From: Pseudomonadota bacterium
Lineage (GTDB): Bacteria; Pseudomonadota; Alphaproteobacteria; Caulobacterales; Caulobacteraceae
Direction of reading: 5' to 3'
Assembly: GCA_018241335.1 (NCBI GenBank)
Contig: JAFEEA010000013.1
Location: 1 to 38,290 of the forward strand
DNA: 38,290 bases
This document shows, piece after piece, positions 32,423 through 38,290 of this stretch (positions are counted from its first letter, which is position 1; each line of letters begins with the position of its first letter). Both the position numbers and the translations under genes were made by a program. The notes under the pieces were generated by a model. The model searched no databases, was not told where the DNA came from, and was given only the letters and a program-made list of their open reading frames with translations.

Positions 32423-32804
32423 GTCCCCAACTTCTTTTCTTTCGGCGACTTGCCTTAGGTGAATCCAAAAGCTTCCCGTCTCTACCGCTCGGCCCTCGGC
32501 GCGCCGCCGGTTCCGCTGCAGTCGGCACGCATTCGCGGCCATTTGCCCGGATTTTACTCACCGAACGGTCAAGATTGTCAAATCATGCTGAGAAGAAGCG
32601 TAGAAAATTTCACACCACATGTGACAATTTAGGCGCACATTGCATCCTGAAATTGCTAAATCGCTGCGCCTATCCCGCAAAGGTGTAAATTTCACTTACG
32701 TCACGCATAACAATACTCAACGAAATGTTCCGTTGAGCGGAATATACTTTGCGTGGCGCCCTCAGAACTGAAATTTCCCAAGGGCGCCAGCCGGATGAAC
32801 GGCC
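32423..32804 (-). promoter_or_regulatory. AT-rich control region of the TonB-dependent receptor
   Basis: 382 bp without a gene, distinctly lower in GC than its surroundings. A possible sigma-70 promoter is TTGACA (minus strand, 32576-32581) with TAAAAT (32551-32556), although the 19-bp spacing is long; it would give a leader of about 120 nt. The region includes the operator at 32726-32744 and several AAATTTC-like stretches. Confidence 0.5.
32726..32744. promoter_or_regulatory. Palindromic operator, copy 1 (TonB receptor side)
   Basis: TGTTCCG-TTGAG-CGGAATA: arms TTCCG and CGGAA with 5-bp spacing, one mismatch in the extended arms. The same layout occurs at 36764-36782. The shape is like operators of IclR-family regulators (from memory of that family). 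A second inverted repeat, CTCAACG-N8-CGTTGAG at 32716-32737, overlaps it. Confidence 0.62.
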
Positions 32805-33299
32805 TCAGCTAGAAGCCTTGGCCTTGCCCCACACGTCGCGTGCCTTTTCGTAGACGCCCTGGTCGAAGGAGTATTCGACCGTGTTCCCGTCCGGATCCTT
32901 CAGGAAACAGATGTAGCCGATCTGCTTGGGCATCTGCGTGGGGCCGAAGGCCAGGCAGCCTTCCGCCTTGCCCTTGGCGGCCATGTCGTCGACGGCTTCC
33001 TTGGTGGGCAGCTCGATGCCGATATGGGCGAACGGGCCCATCGGCGGGTGCGGCGCGGGGGCGAAGGGGTCGTGCCCTTCGTAGAACTGGCCGAGCACCA
33101 GCACGAACGGCGAATCGGACTGGGTGTCGTCGCCCAGCCAGGCGTTCTTGCCGTCCTTATCCTCACCGCGCTGCAGCAGCTTCAGGTGGGTGTGGCGCTC
33201 GTACCAGGCGATCGACGCGTCGATGTCCTTCACGCAGAGCGCGATGTGGGTCCAAGTCGACCTCCGGGGGCCGACGGAGTGGGCGGTGGCGGTCGACAT
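32805..33299 (-). CDS. VOC-family protein (glyoxalase/extradiol-dioxygenase-like)
   Basis: Protein of 164 aa from ATG 33299. It shows the two beta-alpha-beta-beta-beta units of the vicinal oxygen chelate fold: THIALCVKDIDASIAWYERHTHL and FAHIGIELPTKEAVDDMAAKGKAEG, ending in YICFLKDPDGNTVEYSFDQG. His in THIAL, His in AHIGI and Glu in TVEYS are the likely metal ligands. It could be a lyase, an isomerase or a ring-cleaving dioxygenase; the sequence alone does not decide. It is the last gene of an operon with MFS, amidohydrolase and flavin reductase genes. Confidence 0.85.
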   Translation of the reverse strand: MSTATAHSVGPRRSTWTHIALCVKDIDASIAWYERHTHLKLLQRGEDKDGKNAWLGDDTQSDSPFVLVLGQFYEGHDPFAPAPHPPMGPFAHIGIELPTKEAVDDMAAKGKAEGCLAFGPTQMPKQIGYICFLKDPDGNTVEYSFDQGVYEKARDVWGKAKASS

Positions 33300-33343
33300 G
33301 GTGGTTTCCTCTTTCAGGTTTCGATCGTTACGGGGCTGAACGG

Positions 33344-33883
33344 TCACTGGCCGCTCAGCCTGGGAAAGGCCCCGCGGTGGTAGAGCAGGGGGGCCGGCTG
33401 CGGGTCGATGTGCGCGCCGACGCCGCGCCCGATGATCACCAGGTGGTCGCCGGCGGCATGGATGTCCTGGACCTGGCAGTCGAGGAACACCGGCGCGGCG
33501 TGCAGCCGCGGCGCCCCGCCCTCGGCCGCCCCCCAGTCGAACTCGACGAACCGGTCGTTCAGCGGCTCGCTGGCGAAGCGCATCGCCATGCGATGGCTGT
33601 CGCTGCACAGGATGTTGACCCCGAACAGGCGCGTGCGCTCGAGCGCCCGGCGGATCGGGTTCTTCAGGTCCAGGCAGATCAGCAGCAGCGGCGGGTCCAG
33701 CGACACCGAGCAGAACGCGTTGATGGTCGAGCCCACCGGATCGGGCCTCCCGTCCGCCAGCTCGTCCCAGGTGGTGACGATGGTCACGCCGGTGGGGAAG
33801 CAGCCCATCGCCTGGCGCCATTGTGTGGGGGAGGGGGCGATCTGGGCCGGATCCGGCCGGGTCATCACTTGCATCTCGATCAT
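33344..33883 (-). CDS. Flavin reductase (HpaC-like, FMN-binding split barrel)
   Basis: Protein of 179 aa. The core FPTGVTIVTTWDELADGRPDPVGSTINAFCSVSLDPPLLLICLDLKN and FGVNILCSDSHRMAMRFAS is typical of flavin reductases that feed reduced FMN/FAD to two-component monooxygenases. GRGVGAH and PLLYHRGAFPRL complete the family pattern. ATG 33883 is two bases from the amidohydrolase stop, so the genes are coupled. The oxygenase partner normally expected is not in the window. Confidence 0.87.
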   Translation of the reverse strand: MIEMQVMTRPDPAQIAPSPTQWRQAMGCFPTGVTIVTTWDELADGRPDPVGSTINAFCSVSLDPPLLLICLDLKNPIRRALERTRLFGVNILCSDSHRMAMRFASEPLNDRFVEFDWGAAEGGAPRLHAAPVFLDCQVQDIHAAGDHLVIIGRGVGAHIDPQPAPLLYHRGAFPRLSGQ

Positions 33884-33885
33884 CG

Positions 33886-35301
33886 TCAGATCACCGGCCA
33901 GCCGGTGCGGTTCGGCAGGCCCGTGCGGGCGATCACGCCCAGGCCGGCCTGCCGCGCGTCGGCCAGCAGCTTTTCCTCGTCGAAGCGGGTCGAACGGCCG
34001 CCGTCGAGCAGTTGCACCCCGTCGACCCAGACGCTGTGAACGCCATGCGGCGGCGCGCTCAGCGCCAGTTGCGCCGGGGCGTCGAACACCGGGCCCCATT
34101 CGACGAGGTCGGTGTCATGCAGCACGATGTCGGCCTTCTTGCCGGCTTCCAGCGAGCCGATCAGCCGGTCCATCCCCATGCCGACGGCGCCGTTGATCGT
34201 CGCCATCTCCAGCATCAGGCCGGGCGGGAACAGGTCCTGGTCCGCGCGCGCGTCACGGAACACGCTGCCCATCAGCCGCGCCGACGACAGGATGTCGGCG
34301 GCGACCCCGTCGGTGCCCAGCATCACATTGACGCCCGCTTCGATCATCTCCGGATAGAGGCCGATGCGCGACAGGCCGAACCCGCCCTGGAACGCCGCGT
34401 GGGCGCAGTGGATGGCATGGACGCCGGTGCGCTTCAGCGCCTCGAGCTCGCCCATGGAGACGTCGGCCAGGTGGGTCAGGCAGACGTTGGGGCCCAGGGC
34501 GCCGATGGCTTCCAAGTGCTCGACCGGCCGCTTGCCGGTGTTGGCCAGGTACCATTCCGGGTCGCCGGCCCGGGGGCTCATATGGGCCGAAACCCGGATG
34601 CCGTGCTCGTCGGCCAGGGTCTTGGCGGCCAGCCAGACGGCGTCGGTGTTGGTGGAGTGGCCGACCATCACCGGCCAGGCGGCCAGCAGGGCCTCGCCGC
34701 CCTTGTCCGGATAGCGCTCGACTTCGGACTGCAGGGTCGCGATCGCCTCGGCCTCGGCGTTCGGGCCATAGCGGCCCTCGACCCACTCGCCCACCCGGCC
34801 GCGGATGCCCGTCTCAGCCAGGGCCTCCATGGTGGCGTCCAGGTGGCTCACCGTTCCGGCTTCCAGGAAGCAGGTCGTGCCATAGCGGATCATGGCCAGG
34901 GCGGCGCACTGGGCGGCCAGGGCCTCGTCCCGCGGCGTCTGCGTCCGGAAGATCGGGATCACCCACTTCATCAGCTTGTCGGACCAGTTGTCGTCCGGGC
35001 CGCCGCGCGCGAAGCCGCGGGTGATGGGATCGCCGGTGATGTGGATATGGCCGTCGACGAAGCCGGGCGTCGCCACGAAGCGCCGCCCGTCCAGGGTGCG
35101 CGCGGCGTCGACGGTGCGTTCCAGCTCGGCGCGCTTGCCCACCGCCACGATGCGGTCGCCGGCGATGGCCAGGGCGCCGTCGGCGATCACCTCGCGCCGG
35201 GCGTTCAGGGTCAGGATCGTCGCGCCGGCGATCAGCAGGTCCGCCTTCAGGCGTCCCGGGGCGGCGCCCGCCGCCGGGCTCTGGGTCAGGGTCTCGCTCA
35301 C
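33886..35301 (-). CDS. Amidohydrolase, AtzA/TrzN/SsnA-like
   Basis: Protein of 471 aa from GTG 35301, which overlaps the MFS stop codon by 4 nt (GTGA). It has the amidohydrolase barrel with metal motif GFVDGHIHI, His in VSAHMSP, the HCAHAAFQGG segment, LTHLADVS and Asp in MLGTDGVAAD, and a C-terminal SLEAGKKADIVLHD typical of the cytosine-deaminase/chlorohydrolase branch. These enzymes deaminate or dechlorinate nitrogen heterocycles and related compounds. The frame is open far upstream (to 36042) but that part overlaps the MFS gene. The substrate is unknown. Confidence 0.9.
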   Translation of the reverse strand: MSETLTQSPAAGAAPGRLKADLLIAGATILTLNARREVIADGALAIAGDRIVAVGKRAELERTVDAARTLDGRRFVATPGFVDGHIHITGDPITRGFARGGPDDNWSDKLMKWVIPIFRTQTPRDEALAAQCAALAMIRYGTTCFLEAGTVSHLDATMEALAETGIRGRVGEWVEGRYGPNAEAEAIATLQSEVERYPDKGGEALLAAWPVMVGHSTNTDAVWLAAKTLADEHGIRVSAHMSPRAGDPEWYLANTGKRPVEHLEAIGALGPNVCLTHLADVSMGELEALKRTGVHAIHCAHAAFQGGFGLSRIGLYPEMIEAGVNVMLGTDGVAADILSSARLMGSVFRDARADQDLFPPGLMLEMATINGAVGMGMDRLIGSLEAGKKADIVLHDTDLVEWGPVFDAPAQLALSAPPHGVHSVWVDGVQLLDGGRSTRFDEEKLLADARQAGLGVIARTGLPNRTGWPVI

Positions 35302-36632
35302 GGCGCGTCCTCCACGACGACGTCGCCGGGCGCCAGGCGCGGCGGCTTGAGGAACACCGTGGCGACCAGCATCACCGCCGTGATCGCGCAGCAGGCCCAG
35401 AACACTTCGGAGAACCCGCCCAGCACGTCGCGCACGTGCCCGCCGTAAGCCGGCCCCAGCGCCGCCGCGGTGGAGAGCAGGCACATCACCGAATAGAGCT
35501 CGAGATAGGGCCGGGGCCCCCAATAGCGCAGCAGCAGCATGGTCGAGGCCACGAACGACAGGCCGAACCCGACGCCCAGGCCCAGCGCGAACACCGACAT
35601 CAGCAGGAAGCCCCGCGCCTCGGCCAGGCCCGCCATGCCCACGGTGGTGCCGATCAGGGCGATGATCAGCAGCGTCTTGGGCGCCACCTTCTCCCCGATC
35701 ACCCCGCCGATCGACGACACCGCCGCCCCGATCAGCGCCTCGATCGAGAACATCACCGCCGCCGAGGTCGAATCCACCCCGCGCTCGATCAGGTGCTGGA
35801 TGGCGAAGCCGTGGGCCGTGGTGTTGATCAGCAGATAGGTCGTGTAGGCGCCGACGATCACATAGTACTGCGGCGTCATCAGCGCCCGGCGCACCGCCGG
35901 CTGGCGCATCTCCCGGAACATCCTGGCCGGTCCCACCTGCTCGGGCGGCTCGTCCTCGTGGGGCAGGTCGCCGCCCTTGCCCGGGGTGGTCAGCACGGCG
36001 AAGAGGCCGCTGACCACCGCCGCCACTGCGAACACCAGCCAATAGCCGCGCCAGCCGTGGGTGATGGCGTTGACCGCCACATAGACCTGCGGCCCGGCCA
36101 CCCCGCCCAGGGCGCCGATGGTGAAATAGGTGCCCAGCACCGTCGAGCGGCGCTTGAAGAGGCCGGTCAGCACGTGCGAGCCCGGCACCGTGCTCACCAG
36201 GGCGAAGGCCAGGCCGATCAGGGCCGTGCCCACCAGATAGCTGGTCACCGAATGCGTGGTCGCCTCCAGGCAGAACCCGGCCAGCAGGATCGCCGCGCCG
36301 ACACCCACGGTCGCGCGCACCCCGATCCAGCGGATCAGCACCGCCGGCACGACGCTGGCGAACCCGCAGGCGATGCCCAGGTAGGTGAAGCCGATGCCGG
36401 CCTCTTCCCAGGTCCAGTGCATCTCCTTGACCATCGAGGGCAGCACCACGCCGATCGACGAGAACGCCCCGGCGGACACCACGAAGAAGATCAGCGACAG
36501 GGCCGCGAACGCCGCCCAGCGACTGCCGATCACAGGCTGGGCCGCGCGCGCGACCACAGGACGAGCCGGCGCGGCGGCCATCGCGCCCACGGCTCCGTCA
36601 CCTTCTCCAACTGTCGGCATGACCTCGCTCAC
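35298..36632 (-). CDS. MFS transporter (12 transmembrane segments)
   Basis: Protein of about 444 aa, first gene of the minus-strand operon. It has an N-terminal cytoplasmic tail, then WAAFAALSLIFFVVSAGAF as segment 1, IGFTYLGIACGFASVVPAVL, a central loop (TTPGKGGDLPHEDEPPEQ) and six further segments ending in EVFWACCAITAVMLVATVFL. The pattern is that of MFS organic-acid or aromatic-acid carriers. The start is GTG 36632 or ATG 36620; neither has a strong ribosome binding site. The operator at 36764-36782 lies about 130 bp upstream. It probably imports the compound handled by the downstream amidohydrolase. Confidence 0.88.
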   Translation of the reverse strand: MSEVMPTVGEGDGAVGAMAAAPARPVVARAAQPVIGSRWAAFAALSLIFFVVSAGAFSSIGVVLPSMVKEMHWTWEEAGIGFTYLGIACGFASVVPAVLIRWIGVRATVGVGAAILLAGFCLEATTHSVTSYLVGTALIGLAFALVSTVPGSHVLTGLFKRRSTVLGTYFTIGALGGVAGPQVYVAVNAITHGWRGYWLVFAVAAVVSGLFAVLTTPGKGGDLPHEDEPPEQVGPARMFREMRQPAVRRALMTPQYYVIVGAYTTYLLINTTAHGFAIQHLIERGVDSTSAAVMFSIEALIGAAVSSIGGVIGEKVAPKTLLIIALIGTTVGMAGLAEARGFLLMSVFALGLGVGFGLSFVASTMLLLRYWGPRPYLELYSVMCLLSTAAALGPAYGGHVRDVLGGFSEVFWACCAITAVMLVATVFLKPPRLAPGDVVVEDAP

Positions 36633-36942
36633 CGGCGCGCCGCCGGGCTGAAAACCGTCCGCGAACAGTGTTCTTCAGGCCCGGCGCCGAAAATCTTCAC
36701 CAATTCGGCAGATGCAGGCCCACCAATACACTCGCCGCACGCCGAATTCATCGTGGCCCTCGATGTTCCGATAAGCGGAACACTGTTTTGAAATTTCAGT
36801 TACTCTTCTCCTCGTGCGCGCTCGTGTCAAGCGCAAGGGCCGCTCCGCAAGCGGCCGGCGCGGCCAAAACGGCGCACGCCCGCCCTCCGCGGAATGCCGC
36901 GTCATAGCTCGTTCAAACTTGGAAAAGCCCGCCCGGCCCGGT
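36633..36942 (-). promoter_or_regulatory. Control region of the MFS-amidohydrolase operon
   Basis: 310 bp with no supported gene, between the MFS start and tRNA-Ser. It contains the operator palindrome (36764-36782), TGAAATTTCA (36789-36798) next to it, and a 10-bp inverted pair AACAGTGTTC (36664-36673) and GAACACTGTT (36778-36787). Other open frames here are shadows without ribosome binding sites. Confidence 0.5.
36764..36782. promoter_or_regulatory. Palindromic operator, copy 2 (MFS operon side)
   Basis: TGTTCCG-ATAAG-CGGAACA, a perfect 7-5-7 inverted repeat about 130 bp upstream of the MFS start. It matches the layout of the copy at 32726-32744 upstream of the TonB receptor, which suggests one shared regulator, not encoded in this window. 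Confidence 0.7.
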
Positions 36943-37031
36943 GGCGGTGAGAGAGGGATTCGAACCCTCGATAGAGTTTCCCCTATACACGCGTTCCAGG
37001 CGTGCGCCTTCAACCACTCGGCCACCTCACC
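36943..37031 (-). tRNA. tRNA-Ser (anticodon GGA)
   Basis: Read on the minus strand from 37031, the acceptor stem GGTGAGG pairs with TCTCACC (one G-U pair), followed by discriminator G and an encoded CCA. The anticodon stem-loop is CACGC-CTGGAAC-GCGTG, giving anticodon GGA at 36995-36997, which reads UCC/UCU Ser codons. A long variable arm, as expected for tRNA-Ser, and the T-loop TTCGAAT flanked by GAGGG/CCCTC are present. Confidence 0.95.
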
Positions 37032-37164
37032 CCACGCGGCGGGCCCCATCGGGGCCGCTGCGGCGGAAGGGGCGAAATATAGCATCGAACCGATGCCCAC
37101 AAGCGGGCGTGAAACCTTCCTTGAAAGTCCCTATCTTGGGGACAACCGACGAAGGAAGCCCGCG

Positions 37165-37818
37165 ATGATGTTCCTGAAGAAGAACCTGCAGATGCCGACC
37201 CGCGAAACCGCCCTGCCGGGGCGCGACGCCGCCATCCCCACCGCCGCCACCCACTTCGTGAACGGCCGTCCCCTGAAGGGCCCGTTCCCGGAAGGGCTCC
37301 AGGTCGCCGAGTTCGCCATGGGCTGCTTCTGGGGCGTGGAGCGCAAGTTCTGGCAGGTGCCCGGCGTCTGGGTGACGGCCGTGGGCTATGTGGCCGGGAT
37401 CACGCCCAACCCCACCTACCAGGAGGTCTGCACCGGCGGCACCGGCCACACCGAGGCCGTGCTGGTGGTCTTCGACCCCAAGGTCGTCACCTACCAGGAC
37501 CTGCTCAAGGTGTTCTGGGAAGGCCACGACCCCACCCAGGGCATGCGCCAGGGCAACGACATCGGCACCCAGTACCGCTCCGGCATCTACTATCGGGACG
37601 AGGCGCAGAAGGCCGAGGCCGAGGCGTCGCTGGCCGCCTACCAGCAGGCGCTGAGCACGGCGGGCATGGGCAAGATCTCCACCGAGATCCTGCCGGCCGG
37701 CCCGTTCTACTACGCCGAGGACTACCACCAGCAGTACCTGGCCAAGAACCCGGACGGCTACTGCGGCGTGGGCGGCACCGGCGTCACCTGCCCGATCGGC
37801 GTCGGCGTCAAGGCGTAA
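37165..37818 (+). CDS. msrA: Peptide-methionine (S)-S-oxide reductase
   Basis: Protein of 217 aa with the catalytic motif [15 protein letters not shown] (Cys54), [45 protein letters not shown] and [24 protein letters not shown], where the C-terminal cysteines are the resolving ones. It repairs oxidised methionine in the cytoplasm. The N-terminus has about 45 extra residues before the core, with no clear signal peptide. GAAGGAAG precedes ATG 37165; the open extension upstream crosses the tRNA gene and is rejected. Confidence 0.95.
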   Translation: MMFLKKNLQMPTRETALPGRDAAIPTAATHFVNGRPLKGPFPEGLQVAEFAMGCFWGVERKFWQVPGVWVTAVGYVAGITPNPTYQEVCTGGTGHTEAVLVVFDPKVVTYQDLLKVFWEGHDPTQGMRQGNDIGTQYRSGIYYRDEAQKAEAEASLAAYQQALSTAGMGKISTEILPAGPFYYAEDYHQQYLAKNPDGYCGVGGTGVTCPIGVGVKA

Positions 37819-37830
37819 GAGCCGCCGGGC

Positions 37831-38178
37831 GTGGACCTCGAGGCTATCGAAGCCTTCTGCCTCGCCCTCCCGGGGGCCAGCGTCGTCGTCCAATGGGGCG
37901 ACGACCACGTCTACAAGGTCGGCGGCAAGATGTTCGCCGTGGCCGGCGGGCGCGCGCTGGGGATCAGCTTCAAGGCCTCCGACATGGCCTTCGAGCTGCT
38001 GCCCGAACAGGGGATCGCCCGCCCGGCGCCCTACCTCGCCCGGGCCCGCTGGCTGCAACTCGTCGACGCCCAGGCGCTGGAGCCGGACGACCTCCTCGCC
38101 TACCTGCGCCAGGCCCACGCCATCGTCGCCGGCAGGCTGCCGAAGAAGCAGCGGATAGCGCTGGGACTGGCGGTCTAG
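37831..38178 (+). CDS. YjbR/MmcQ-family protein
   Basis: Protein of 115 aa from GTG 37831, 12 bp after msrA. It starts [35 protein letters not shown] and continues with [32 protein letters not shown], the pattern of the YjbR (CyaY-like fold) family, sometimes annotated as DNA-binding. Function is unknown. Its stop TAG shares the bases CTAG with the stop of the convergent gene. Confidence 0.85.
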   Translation: MDLEAIEAFCLALPGASVVVQWGDDHVYKVGGKMFAVAGGRALGISFKASDMAFELLPEQGIARPAPYLARARWLQLVDAQALEPDDLLAYLRQAHAIVAGRLPKKQRIALGLAV

Positions 38179-38290
38179 TCCTCCAGGATCAGGCTGTGCT
38201 TCTGGGTGTCGCGCATGCGCAGGGCCGTGATCGCCGCCGCCGCGCAGACCACCGACACATAGACGTAGAACCAGCTCTCCACGTGCTTGT
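38175..38290 (-). CDS. C-terminal end of a probable MFS transporter (5' part outside window)
   Basis: The last 38 codons read [20 protein letters not shown]...[14 protein letters not shown] then stop (complement of CTA 38175-38177). One hydrophobic segment followed by a short charged tail with MRDTQKHS is common at the end of MFS metabolite:H+ symporters. Only this part is visible, so the assignment is tentative. It converges on the YjbR-family gene, with overlapping stop codons. Confidence 0.6.
   Translation of the reverse strand, partial: KHVESWFYVYVSVVCAAAAITALRMRDTQKHSLILED

Noticed and set aside
32566-32581. Two TTGAC elements on the minus strand near the receptor promoter, considered as a FixK box
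   Set aside because: They are direct, not inverted, repeats; one fits a -35 hexamer better.
35302-36042. Upstream extension of the amidohydrolase frame
   Set aside because: It overlaps the MFS gene almost entirely, and GTG 35301 with a 4-nt overlap is the natural start.
37127-37143. Small inverted repeat GTCCC-N7-GGGAC upstream of msrA
   Set aside because: Too short to be told from chance in GC-rich DNA, and no linked promoter elements were convincing.

Overview
The window is high-GC, gene-dense DNA that looks like an alphaproteobacterial chromosome, most likely Caulobacteraceae or a close relative. That placement is an inference from codon bias, FixK/FNR-type palindromes, FixJ-type response regulators, a large TonB-dependent receptor and Tat-exported hydrolases. 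No IS element, prophage, integrase, rRNA or CRISPR array was seen. One tRNA gene (Ser, GGA) is present.

Region 1 (1-17 kb) reads as a low-oxygen/dormancy island. It opens with the 3' end of upp and an L,D-transpeptidase lipoprotein gene. A plus-strand run follows: macA-macB, then, after a 116-bp gap, a four-gene chain joined by 4-nt stop/start overlaps. The chain encodes an archaeal-type AMP phosphorylase, a PRPP-synthetase-like protein, a beta-CASP RNase and an MgtA-type P-type ATPase. After it come a small lipoprotein cytochrome c, a host-attachment/baeRF-like protein, a zinc alcohol dehydrogenase (minus), a PAS-like protein, a universal stress protein plus Pfk-2 pair (minus) and a two-TM protein. 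Seven 14-bp palindromes of the form TTGAN-N4-NTCAA lie in the promoter gaps of this region and none was found elsewhere in the window. Two pairs sit in divergent gaps, one box facing each gene. I infer that a CRP/FNR-family regulator (FixK/FNR), not encoded here, controls the set. The AMP phosphorylase, RNase and PRPP genes suggest RNA turnover and nucleotide/ribose salvage when respiration is limited.

Region 2 (16.8-19.9 kb) is a cell-wall module: an 82-aa orphan, a YcbB-type L,D-transpeptidase and a MepK/YcbK-type endopeptidase, followed by a convergent gene for a secreted protein of unknown function.

Region 3 (20.3-28.2 kb) is a regulatory module: LuxR-type and AraC-type regulators, a Tat-exported epoxide hydrolase, a soluble multi-PAS/GAF histidine kinase, a receiver-only protein, a FixJ-type regulator and a second Tat-exported alpha/beta hydrolase. 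The promoters of the AraC gene, the epoxide hydrolase and the kinase share a 16-bp box, which points to one regulon.

Region 4 (28.2-36.8 kb) is a catabolic/transport module, all on the minus strand: an MFS transporter, an AtzA/TrzN-like amidohydrolase, a flavin reductase and a VOC protein in one operon, then a TonB-dependent receptor, then allophanate hydrolase (atzF). A TGTTCCG-N5-CGGAAYA palindrome lies upstream of both the operon and the receptor. The substrate is unknown.

Region 5 (36.9-38.3 kb) is ordinary: tRNA-Ser, msrA, a YjbR-family gene and the 3' end of a probable MFS transporter gene.
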